Shown here one piece after another: positions 1-6,310 of a DNA stretch of 9,118 nt (the first letter of the stretch is position 1; each line of letters opens with the position of its first letter). The DNA is from Desulfobulbaceae bacterium (GTDB lineage: Bacteria; Desulfobacterota; Desulfobulbia; Desulfobulbales; SURF-16): the NCBI GenBank assembly GCA_024763495.1, contig JANTFJ010000087.1:1-9118 (forward strand). The letters run 5' to 3'. The position numbers were made by a program, and so were the translations under genes. Below the pieces are notes generated by a model. It made no database searches and was not told the origin of the DNA. It saw only the letters and a list, made by a program, of their open reading frames with translations.

Positions 1-75
1 GCCGCCATGTGCCCGTTTCAACGCTCGCGATAATACATCAGGTATATCGCGGCGTTTAAACGGGTGCAGGGTGGT
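1..75. repeat. Long imperfect palindrome (hairpin) at the left edge
   Basis: Bases 12-32 and 45-64 are near-perfect reverse complements, with one mismatch (C19/T57) and one bulged base (T25), around a 12-base loop (33-44). Pairing continues outward to base 1 against 75 with G-T wobbles and one further mismatch (A7/G69). The structure therefore reaches the window edge and may extend beyond it. No run of T follows on the + strand, so it does not look like a simple intrinsic terminator for an upstream gene. It could be a dispersed palindromic repeat, a small mobile element end, or a regulatory structure. It also overlaps a possible divergent ORF start. The pairing is certain; the identity is not. 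Confidence 0.8.
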
Positions 76-81
76 GTTCAT
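1..81 (-). CDS. Possible N-terminus of a divergent unknown protein (partial)
   Basis: On the minus strand an ATG at 81-79 opens a frame that stays open to the window edge (27 codons, beginning MNTTLHPFKRRDIPDV). I do not recognise the protein. No convincing Shine-Dalgarno lies directly upstream. Almost all of this frame is also the arms of the palindrome at 1-75, which is unusual for ordinary coding sequence. If real, it would be transcribed away from moxR and leave a 61-base divergent intergenic region. It could equally be a chance open frame in a palindromic repeat. Confidence 0.2.
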   Translation of the reverse strand, partial: MNTTLHPFKRRDIPDVLSRALKRAHGG

Positions 82-93
82 GGAGCGCTTACC

Positions 94-122
94 CTGACAA
101 TATTAACCAGGCCTTCCATTAT
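94..122 (+). promoter_or_regulatory. Candidate sigma70-like promoter for the bat operon
   Basis: CTGACA (94-99) matches the -35 consensus at 5 of 6 positions, and CATTAT (117-122) matches the -10 at 4 of 6. They are separated by exactly 17 bases. A start near 129 would leave only about 14 bases before the moxR ATG, with the AAGGA ribosome site almost at the 5' end. That is tight, so the true promoter could also lie upstream of the window. It is the only good candidate I see in the 61-base leader. Confidence 0.3.
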
Positions 123-142
123 CGGCCACAAAGGAATCAGCC

Positions 143-1132
143 ATGACCATTGATGTGCAACAACTAAATCATGAAATTGAAAAAGAAGGAATGCTGCTCC
201 AGCAGATAAGAGAAGAAATCGGCAAGGTCATCATCGGCCAGCAGCAACTGGTGAACAAGCTGCTTATTGCCCTGCTCTGTAATAACCATGTCCTGCTTGA
301 AGGAGTTCCAGGCCTGGCTAAAACCCTGACCATCAGCACCCTGGCCCAGGCCATCCACGCCTCTTTTCAGCGTATTCAATTTACCCCTGATCTCCTGCCC
401 GGCGATTTACTGGGCACCCTGATTTACAATCCGAAAACCGGTGAATTCAGCACCAGGAAAGGGCCGATTTTTGCCAATATCATCCTGGCAGATGAGATAA
501 ACCGGGCTCCGGCCAAGGTGCAGAGCGCCCTGCTTGAGGCCATGCAGGAACGCCAGGTAACCATAGGCAATAAGACTTTTCCCCTGGATGAGCCCTTCAT
601 GGTGCTGGCCACCCAGAACCCGGTGGAACAGGAAGGCACCTATCCCCTGCCCGAGGCCCAGGTAGATCGTTTTATGTTTAAACTTACGGTTGATTATCCC
701 AGCCGCGCGGAAGAGCAGCAGATTCTCCGGAGGATGGCTTCCCCGGAAAATCAGCCCCAGGCCGAAGCCCTGCTGCATCCTCATGAGCTGGAGCGGCTGC
801 GCCATAAAACCGCGTCAATCTATATGGACGAAAAAATAGAACGCTATATAGTGGATCTGGTTTCTGCCACCCGCACCCCCGACCTCTTTCAGCTGAATCT
901 CAAGCATCTTATTCAATACGGCGGTTCACCCCGGGCCTCTATCTTCCTGGCCCTGGGCGCCAAAGGCAGCGCCATGCTGGCCGGTCGCGGATTCGTTACT
1001 CCCCAGGATGTTAAATCCATTGCCGGGGATGTGCTTCGCCATCGGGTTATTGTCACCTATGAAGCAGAAGCGGAGGAAAAAAATTCAGAGGATATTATTC
1101 AACAGATTCTTGATACTGTTCCAGTGCCATGA
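143..1132 (+). CDS. moxR: MoxR family AAA+ ATPase
   Basis: This is a cytoplasmic AAA+ ATPase of the MoxR family, which acts with VWA-domain partners in chaperone-like maturation or stress functions. Every nucleotide-handling motif is visible: Walker A GVPGLAKT (residues 54-61), Walker B ILADEINRA (114-122), sensor 1 in ATQNP (156-160), a candidate arginine finger in the VDRF segment (R176), and sensor 2 in GGSPRAS (260-266). The 329-residue length is normal for the family. The ATG at 143 is preceded by AAGGA (131-135) at 7-base spacing. It is the first gene of the operon, and its stop overlaps the DUF58 start (ATGA, 1129-1132), which indicates translational coupling of the two classic partners. 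The family call is very secure. The substrate is unknown. Confidence 0.97.
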   Translation: MTIDVQQLNHEIEKEGMLLQQIREEIGKVIIGQQQLVNKLLIALLCNNHVLLEGVPGLAKTLTISTLAQAIHASFQRIQFTPDLLPGDLLGTLIYNPKTGEFSTRKGPIFANIILADEINRAPAKVQSALLEAMQERQVTIGNKTFPLDEPFMVLATQNPVEQEGTYPLPEAQVDRFMFKLTVDYPSRAEEQQILRRMASPENQPQAEALLHPHELERLRHKTASIYMDEKIERYIVDLVSATRTPDLFQLNLKHLIQYGGSPRASIFLALGAKGSAMLAGRGFVTPQDVKSIAGDVLRHRVIVTYEAEAEEKNSEDIIQQILDTVPVP

Positions 1133-2016
1133 TACCGGAAGAACTTGCCAGAAAAATTCGGGCTATCCAGATTCGTACCAGTAAAACGGTCAACAGCGTC
1201 CTGGCCGGGGAATATAAAAGCGCCTTCAAGGGCCGGGGCATGGAGTTTGACGAGGTTCGGGAATATCAACCGGGTGATGATATCCGAACCATTGACTGGA
1301 ATGTCACGGCCCGCACCGGACTTCCTTATGTCAAGCAGTATGTGGAAGAGCGCGAACAGACGGTTTTTTTTCTGGTTGATCTTTCCGCCTCCGGGGCCTT
1401 TGCCGGAGTGGAACGAACCAAGAATGAACTGGCTGCCGAACTTACCGGCCTGCTGGCCTTTTCCGCCATCAAAACCAACGACAAGGTAGGACTGATTGTC
1501 TTTACCGACATTATTGAAACCTTTATTCCACCCAAAAAGGGTATTTCCCATGTCCTGCGCCTTATTCGTGAAATCCTTTATTTTAAACCCAGCCACCAGA
1601 AAACCGATATCAGTACAGCCCTTGATTTCCTGGGCCGGGTTCTGCGAAAAAGGGCGGTTGTTTTTCTGGTCTCAGATTTTATTGCTGCCGACTTCAGCAA
1701 ACCTCTCCGTGTTTTAGCCAAACGCCATGATATGATTACTGTCTCCATAACCGATCCCAGGGAAAGGGAATTGCCTGATGTGGGCCTGGTACCGCTGGAA
1801 GACGCGGAAAGCGGCGAGACCATTCTCCTTGACTGCGGCAACAGGCAGGTACGGCAGCGTTATAAACAACTGGCATACCAGCGTCATCAAGAACTTGACT
1901 CCATGTTTTCAGCCATGAATGTTGATCATATCCCCTTGCAGACTGATCAGGATTACGTTGTTGATCTGATACGTTTTTTTAGAGTCAGAGAAAAAAGGAG
2001 GCGTCGGCGTGGCTAA
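1129..2016 (+). CDS. DUF58 (VWA-like) protein, MoxR partner
   Basis: This 295-residue soluble protein has the DUF58 hallmark segment around EVREYQPGDD and IRTIDWNVTAR (about residues 40-62). A VWA-like fold follows. Its MIDAS-like metal site is complete: D84-x-S86-x-S88 in VDLSAS, T159 in QKTDIS, and D183 in VSDF. Such proteins are encoded beside moxR in most bacteria and are thought to be its direct partner; that part is family knowledge. There is no signal peptide or membrane segment, so it should be cytoplasmic. The C-terminus is a basic run, K289 followed by five Arg and a Gly. These codons double as the ribosome site of the next gene, and the two genes overlap by 8 bases. The start at 1129 is set by the ATGA overlap with moxR. 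Confidence 0.95.
   Translation: MIPEELARKIRAIQIRTSKTVNSVLAGEYKSAFKGRGMEFDEVREYQPGDDIRTIDWNVTARTGLPYVKQYVEEREQTVFFLVDLSASGAFAGVERTKNELAAELTGLLAFSAIKTNDKVGLIVFTDIIETFIPPKKGISHVLRLIREILYFKPSHQKTDISTALDFLGRVLRKRAVVFLVSDFIAADFSKPLRVLAKRHDMITVSITDPRERELPDVGLVPLEDAESGETILLDCGNRQVRQRYKQLAYQRHQELDSMFSAMNVDHIPLQTDQDYVVDLIRFFRVREKRRRRRG
1996..2001 (+). promoter_or_regulatory. AGGAGG ribosome site that fixes a GTG start at 2009
   Basis: A perfect AGGAGG, preceded by a run of A, sits 7 bases before GTG 2009. It lies inside the 3' end of the DUF58 gene, where it encodes R290 and R291. It makes the GTG the clear start of the next gene despite the rare initiator, and the encoded signal sequence begins there. 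Confidence 0.85.
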
Positions 2017-2959
2017 ACAACCAGGAATTTTTATCCTGTTTATCTGCCTGCTGCTGACCGGCTGCCGGGGTGACAAACTGCCCATTCCGGCGGAAGTGCC
2101 GGGGCCGGCCTTTAAGCAGGAATTCAGCCAGGGGAAACTAACGGTGACAGTCAACCTGAGCCGGATGGAAATGAACGTGGCCCAGCAGACCGTTCTGAAG
2201 CTTACCGCCTCCGCCCCGGAAGAATATAAACTTGAGCTGCCGGATTTTTCGGAAAAACCTGGCAGTTTCACTATTGTCGAAACCAGGTATGATAAACCGG
2301 AATTAAAAAATGACTTCCTGAGCCGGGGAGTAAGCTGGACCCTTGAACCATTTTTAAGCGGCTCATATATTATACCGGAAATGACAGTCAGGGCCGGGCA
2401 GGGAAATAAAGAATTTTCCATTATCATCCCTGAAATCCAGGTTAATGTTTCTTCTCTTCTTACCGAGAACAAAGATTTAGCCGACATTGCCCCCATGCTC
2501 CTGCCCGAACCCGATTATTTTTATTATTACCTGGCTGCAGGATTGATACTCCTGGCCTGCGCCCTCTTTGCCTTTTACTGCTTGAAACTCCGTAAACTAC
2601 CTGAACCGCCGCCAGTGCCGCCGGTGCCGCCCCATATAGCGGCTCTCCGGGCCCTGGACGAACTTCTTGCCCGCAACCTGCCGGAACAGGGAAAAATCAA
2701 GGAATTTTACCAGGCTATTTCAGCCATTCTCCGCCGCTATATTGAAAATCGTTTTCAGCTGCGGGCCGTGGAACAGACAACTGAAGAATTTTTTTCCAGC
2801 CTTGATTCATCGTCACTTTTCAATCTTGAGCAGAAACAGCTGCTGAAAAAATTTATGGATCATTGCGATCTGGTCAAATTCGCCAAACATAAACCGGCAA
2901 AGGAAGAAACCAGAAAAATGATCACTTTCTGCCGGGAATTTATTACCAGCGTACAATGA
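2009..2959 (+). CDS. Bat-operon lipobox/TM protein, DUF4381-like C-terminal region
   Basis: This 316-residue protein occupies the slot between DUF58 and batA. It starts at GTG 2009 with a hydrophobic signal ending in a lipobox LTGC (16-19, C19 as the possible lipidated residue). A beta-rich extracytoplasmic region follows (about 40-150) and resembles the beta-sandwich repeats of BatD. Next come one strong transmembrane segment (about 171-193), a proline-rich linker (198-208), and a helical cytoplasmic domain (about 209-316). The cytoplasmic domain has the pattern ALRALDELL, LRRYIENRF, TTEEFF, CDLVKFAKHKP. As I recall, this pattern is shared with the Bacteroidetes gene at the same operon position, and it is often annotated as DUF4381-like or BatD-like. 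It probably links periplasmic Bat components to the cytoplasmic side. The combination of lipobox and internal TM is odd. Function is unproven. Confidence 0.85.
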   Translation: MAKQPGIFILFICLLLTGCRGDKLPIPAEVPGPAFKQEFSQGKLTVTVNLSRMEMNVAQQTVLKLTASAPEEYKLELPDFSEKPGSFTIVETRYDKPELKNDFLSRGVSWTLEPFLSGSYIIPEMTVRAGQGNKEFSIIIPEIQVNVSSLLTENKDLADIAPMLLPEPDYFYYYLAAGLILLACALFAFYCLKLRKLPEPPPVPPVPPHIAALRALDELLARNLPEQGKIKEFYQAISAILRRYIENRFQLRAVEQTTEEFFSSLDSSSLFNLEQKQLLKKFMDHCDLVKFAKHKPAKEETRKMITFCREFITSVQ

Positions 2960-3114
2960 ACATATTTACAATAAACCATAAAAAACATCTGTTTTTGTCA
3001 GCAGAATTTATGTGCTGTTTCCAGATAAGCGGCCATGGGTATCATGGAGTGTTTTCCTCCTGCTGTCAGCTGTTTCCTGTCCCCTGCAACCTGACCGGCG
3101 GAGAAACAGCATGA
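2956..3114 (+). CDS. Tiny Cys/His-rich bridging ORF, 52 codons (possible gene or leader peptide)
   Basis: The 151 bases between the previous stop and the batA ATG are spanned by one open frame. Its ATG (2956) overlaps the upstream TGA as ATGA, and its own TGA (3112-3114) overlaps the batA ATG as ATGA. The 52-residue product has five cysteines (C20, C21, C36, C37, C44) and two HxxH patterns (H8/H11 and H27/H30). It shows no signal peptide or membrane segment. I recognise no family. There is no good Shine-Dalgarno before 2956, so expression would rely on coupling to the upstream gene. It may be a real small protein, a coupling leader that keeps ribosomes moving into batA, or a decayed gene. An alternative GTG (3012) in the batA frame runs through the same bases. 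Confidence 0.4.
   Translation: MNIFTINHKKHLFLSAEFMCCFQISGHGYHGVFSSCCQLFPVPCNLTGGETA
3069..3110 (+). promoter_or_regulatory. Hairpin abutting the batA start codon
   Basis: GCTGTTTC (3069-3076) is an exact reverse complement of GAAACAGC (3103-3110), which ends at the base before the batA ATG. The right arm begins at the last base of the ribosome site CGGAG (3099-3103) and fills the spacer to the start. In RNA this 8-bp stem would hinder free initiation at batA. A ribosome translating the bridging ORF would open it. The pairing is seen directly; the regulatory role is inference. Confidence 0.4.
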
Positions 3115-4169
3115 ATTTTGCCTCACCATGGGCCTTTCTTGCCCTGCTGGCCATTCCCCTGGTCATTTACCGTGACCTGGCGCTGCAACGGAAAAGCGTA
3201 ATACGTTTTCCTTCGCTGCAACTGGCTGCGGCAGCCGGAACATCAATTAAAATTAAACTTCGTTATCTGCCGCTGCTCTTAAGGATAATTGCCTTAATCC
3301 TGTTGATCACGGCCCTGGCCCGGCCCCAGGAAGGTATTGAAAAAGTTTATGACGTCAGCAAGGGTATTGCCATTGAGGTGGTGGTTGATCGTTCCAGCAG
3401 CATGGGAGCTGAAATGGAATACAACGGCGAGACCCTGAACCGGCTGGAAGTAGTAAAAAGGGTATTTAATGAATTCATCAACGGGAATCATGATGAACTG
3501 CGGGGACGGCCCAATGACCTGATCGGCATGATCAGCTTTGCCCGTTACAGCGACACGGCCTGTCCCCTGACCCTGGCCCATGACGCGGTTGGAGAAATGC
3601 TCAAGCATGTACGGCTGGTAACTCGGCGCAATGAAGACGGCACAGCCATCGGCGATGCCGTCGGCCTGGCCGCGGCCCGCCTGAAAACCGCCGAAGAAAC
3701 TTTGAGCCGCCAGACAGCCAATGAAAAAAAAGATATTTACGAGATAAAGAGCAAGATAATTATTCTGCTCACTGACGGGGCGAGCAACTGTGGAACTCTT
3801 TCCCCTGACGAGAGCGCGGCCCTGGCAAAAAAATGGGGAATTAAAATTTATACCATCGGCATTGGCGACAATCCCGAAGTTTCAGCTGATGCCGGTTTTT
3901 TTGCCATGTTACGGGCTGCACGCCCCCAGGTTGACACTAAGACATTGAAAAAACTGGCGCAGACCACAGGTGGAATTTTTCGCCTGGCCTCGGACGGTGA
4001 CGCGCTACGGGCCATTTATAAAAAAATTGATGAAATGGAAACCAGTGAAATTGAAAGCGTCCGCTATATTGATTACCGGGAATTTTTCCCTCGCTTTGTC
4101 CTGCTTGGCCTGGGGCTGCTGATCATGGAAATAGTTTTACGCTGTACCCTGTTCAGGAGGATCATCTGA
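3111..4169 (+). CDS. batA: BatA, membrane-anchored VWA protein
   Basis: From ATG 3111 the product is 352 residues and begins MNFASPWAFLALLAIPLVIY, the usual hydrophobic start of BatA/BatB proteins. CGGAG (3099-3103) at 7-base spacing supports this start over an in-frame GTG at 3012, which would add 33 atypical residues. Two N-terminal TM segments (about 5-20 and 52-70) precede a VWA domain with a complete MIDAS: D93-x-S95-x-S97 in VVDRSSSM, T178 in GTAIGD, and D222 in TDG. A final TM lies near 327-344. The VWA domain should bind a divalent metal and a partner protein at the inner membrane. The next gene encodes a paralogue, and the stop overlaps it by one base. BatA versus BatB is assigned by order and sequence style. 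Confidence 0.93.
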   Translation: MNFASPWAFLALLAIPLVIYRDLALQRKSVIRFPSLQLAAAAGTSIKIKLRYLPLLLRIIALILLITALARPQEGIEKVYDVSKGIAIEVVVDRSSSMGAEMEYNGETLNRLEVVKRVFNEFINGNHDELRGRPNDLIGMISFARYSDTACPLTLAHDAVGEMLKHVRLVTRRNEDGTAIGDAVGLAAARLKTAEETLSRQTANEKKDIYEIKSKIIILLTDGASNCGTLSPDESAALAKKWGIKIYTIGIGDNPEVSADAGFFAMLRAARPQVDTKTLKKLAQTTGGIFRLASDGDALRAIYKKIDEMETSEIESVRYIDYREFFPRFVLLGLGLLIMEIVLRCTLFRRII

Positions 4170-5191
4170 TGGATGACATTCGTTTCTTCCATATAGAGAT
4201 GTTTCATCTCCTCTGGTTGATGCCGGGGCTTATCGCCTTATTCTGGTACGCGGCTGTTCAGCGGAAAAAAAAGCTGGCTCAGTTCATCCGGCCCGCGGCC
4301 CAGGCCAGATTTATTCCCTGGCGCTGGCGGGAAAGACGGGGGTGGGCCGCAGTATTATTTATTACCGCACTTATTCTCCTGGTTGTCGCCCTGGCCCGGC
4401 CAGCCTGGAACATGCGTGAAACCACGGTAAAGCGAGCCGGGCGCGACGTGGTTTTCCTGCTCGATGTCTCGCGCAGCATGCTGGCCCGTGACCTTAAGCC
4501 AAACCGGCTGGAACGGGCAAAACTGGCCATTGCCGACTGCGTGGAACGGCTGGAGGGAGACCGGGTGGCCCTGGTTGTCTTTGCCGGTACATCGGCAATT
4601 AAATGTCCACTGACCATGGATTATGGTTTCTTCCGGATGATGCTGGATTCCGTCTCTATCGACAGTGCGGGCCAGGGCGGTACCATGATCGGGGACGCTG
4701 TTCGCGCTGTTATGTCGGAAGTTTTTGACAGCCAGGAAAAGGAATTTAAGGATATCATCCTGATTACCGATGGCGGTGATCAGGACAGTTTTCCGGTTCA
4801 GGCCGCCGAGGCTGCCGGCAAACAGGAAATCCGGCTGCTGGTCATTGGCCTGGGTGATGAAAATGAGGGCGAACGTATTCCCATAACCAGGGAAGACGGC
4901 AGTACTGCTTTCCTGACCTATAAAGGCCGGGAGGTCTGGACCAGGCTTGACGGCGACACCCTGCGGCAGATGGCCCTGGCCACGCCTGGAGGACGCTACC
5001 TGCCGGTTGCCACCGGAACCATTGACCTTGGTGATGTTTACCAGGATATTATTGCCTCCTCAGCCAAGAGAGAGCTTGAAAGCAAAACCATTCGTCAATA
5101 TGAAGAAAAATTTCAACTTTTTCTGTCCCTGGCCCTGTTTCTGCTGTTAGTGGAAGCGTTGTTGCCGGAAAAAAAGATTGCTAACAGTTAA
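4169..5191 (+). CDS. batB: BatB, membrane-anchored VWA protein
   Basis: This 340-residue paralogue of BatA has TM segments at about 11-28, 58-77 and 314-332. Its VWA domain has an intact MIDAS: D99-x-S101-x-S103 in LLDVSRSM, T172 in GGTMIGDA, and D201 in TDGGD. The motif ALARPAW after TM2 matches ALARPQ in BatA, as expected for the pair. The ATG overlaps the batA stop by one base (TGATG), with a perfect AGGAGG at 4155-4160, 8 bases upstream. The family role is a metal-dependent protein-binding module at the inner membrane, probably acting with BatA and MoxR/DUF58. The loss of neither MIDAS suggests both VWA domains are functional. Confidence 0.93.
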   Translation: MDDIRFFHIEMFHLLWLMPGLIALFWYAAVQRKKKLAQFIRPAAQARFIPWRWRERRGWAAVLFITALILLVVALARPAWNMRETTVKRAGRDVVFLLDVSRSMLARDLKPNRLERAKLAIADCVERLEGDRVALVVFAGTSAIKCPLTMDYGFFRMMLDSVSIDSAGQGGTMIGDAVRAVMSEVFDSQEKEFKDIILITDGGDQDSFPVQAAEAAGKQEIRLLVIGLGDENEGERIPITREDGSTAFLTYKGREVWTRLDGDTLRQMALATPGGRYLPVATGTIDLGDVYQDIIASSAKRELESKTIRQYEEKFQLFLSLALFLLLVEALLPEKKIANS

Positions 5192-5212
5192 CGGCTGCTG
5201 CCCTGGAAATTA

Positions 5213-6310
5213 ATGAAAAAAATAACCCTCATAATTTTTCTGCTTGTTACCTTGCTCCCCTCCCCTGCTTCTGCCGCTTCAACTCGAAGCCTGCTGGAGA
5301 AGGTGCAAGAAAACTATAAGTCCGGTCATTTTGCCGAGGCCCTGGAAAGCATCGGCCAGGCCCCGAAAAGTTCCCAGGACGAATCCTATATCTTTTATGA
5401 CAGGGGTAATATCCTGTTCCGCCAGGGAAAATATGATGAAGCTGTCAAAAATTATGAGCAGGCAGCCTTACATGGCGATAATCCCGGGCTGACATCCAGG
5501 GCATATTATAATATGGGGAACGCGGCCTTAAATCAGGCCAGGAGCGAACAGGATGGCCAGAAATCCCTTGACCTCCTGCACAACAGCGTTCACAGTTACC
5601 GTAATGCCCTGCGGCTTGATTCATCACTGGCTGACGCGGCTCATAACCTTGAACTGGCCAGGCTGGCCATCAAACAAAAAAAAGAAGAACTCCGTCAGCA
5701 GAAACAGCAGCAGCAACAACAAAAGCAATGTGACCGGCAGCAGAACAAAGATGACACAAAAAAGAACCTGGAAAGGATGATTAACCGGCAGGAGCAGCAG
5801 GCTGAAAAAAATAAGGAAAACTCTCAACAACAAAATAATAAAGAGCGGAATCAGCAGATGGCCGATGAACAGCAGAAACTTCGGCAGGATACCGAAAAAG
5901 CCATGCAGCAGCTTAAACAGCAGCAACAGGAGAAAAAAGACAAGGCCGCCGATGAACTCAAACAGGCCATGAACAGCCAGCAGCAGGCCGAGGATGAATT
6001 AAAAAAGAATCAGCCGGGCCGGGCGGCTGAAAAACAGGAAGACGCGGCAAAACATCTCCAGCAGGCCCTTGACTCTTTAAGCAGTAATGACAATAAAAAA
6101 GAGCAGGAAAAGCAACAGACCAAGAGCAGCGGACAGCAACAGCAGCAGGCCGGACAGCAGCAAGAGGATTTTTCCCCGGCAGAGCAGGAAGAAGCCGGGG
6201 CCGGGATGGAACTGAGCCCAAAGGATATTCTTGAGCTTGAAAAAAAATTACGGCAGCTGCGGCAGCAGCAGATGAACAGAGCGCACCAGGGAGTGGAAAA
6301 GGACTGGTAA
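5213..6310 (+). CDS. batC: BatC, secreted TPR protein with Gln/Lys-rich tail
   Basis: This 365-residue protein has a clear signal peptide (cleavage likely after A21, SPASA). TPR-like repeats cover about residues 25-150, for example the helix pair at 61-84 and the segment AYYNMGNAALNQA at 97-109. A long low-complexity tail (about 153-330) is dominated by Q, K, E, N and D and is probably disordered or coiled. The ending VEKDW resembles the Trp-terminated end I associate with BatC proteins. Export to the periplasm as a scaffold for other Bat proteins is the likely role. It follows batB after 21 bases with only a weak ribosome site (GGAAA, 5205-5209), and its stop overlaps batD by one base. The tail contains one cysteine (C173). 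TPRs plus operon place make the call firm. Confidence 0.88.
   Translation: MKKITLIIFLLVTLLPSPASAASTRSLLEKVQENYKSGHFAEALESIGQAPKSSQDESYIFYDRGNILFRQGKYDEAVKNYEQAALHGDNPGLTSRAYYNMGNAALNQARSEQDGQKSLDLLHNSVHSYRNALRLDSSLADAAHNLELARLAIKQKKEELRQQKQQQQQQKQCDRQQNKDDTKKNLERMINRQEQQAEKNKENSQQQNNKERNQQMADEQQKLRQDTEKAMQQLKQQQQEKKDKAADELKQAMNSQQQAEDELKKNQPGRAAEKQEDAAKHLQQALDSLSSNDNKKEQEKQQTKSSGQQQQQAGQQQEDFSPAEQEEAGAGMELSPKDILELEKKLRQLRQQQMNRAHQGVEKDW
5705..5722 (+). repeat. In-frame (CAR)6 glutamine-codon run in batC
   Basis: Three CAG and then three CAA codons are in tandem and encode Q165-Q170, at the start of the Gln-rich tail. Shorter CAG/CAA runs recur through 5860-6150. The units are multiples of three, so slippage would change tail length without breaking the frame. 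Confidence 0.7.

Noticed and set aside
1..75. Integron attC site
   Set aside because: The palindrome size is in range, but I could not find the GTTRRRY and RYYYAAC core pair at the stem base, and no integron integrase or cassette structure is visible.
3012..3110. In-frame GTG extension of batA by 33 residues
   Set aside because: The ATG at 3111 has a better-placed ribosome site, and the protein then begins in the way expected for BatA. The extension contains a hydrophobic stretch and a Cys but no family resemblance.
5192..5212. Internal promoter or terminator between batB and batC
   Set aside because: The gap is only 21 bases with no promoter boxes or hairpin; it is simply a short spacer.
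5624..5926. Minus-strand 100-residue Leu/Phe-rich ORF looking like a membrane protein
   Set aside because: It is the antisense of the Gln/Lys-rich batC tail. CAG and AAA codons read backwards give Leu and Phe, so the hydrophobicity is an artefact.
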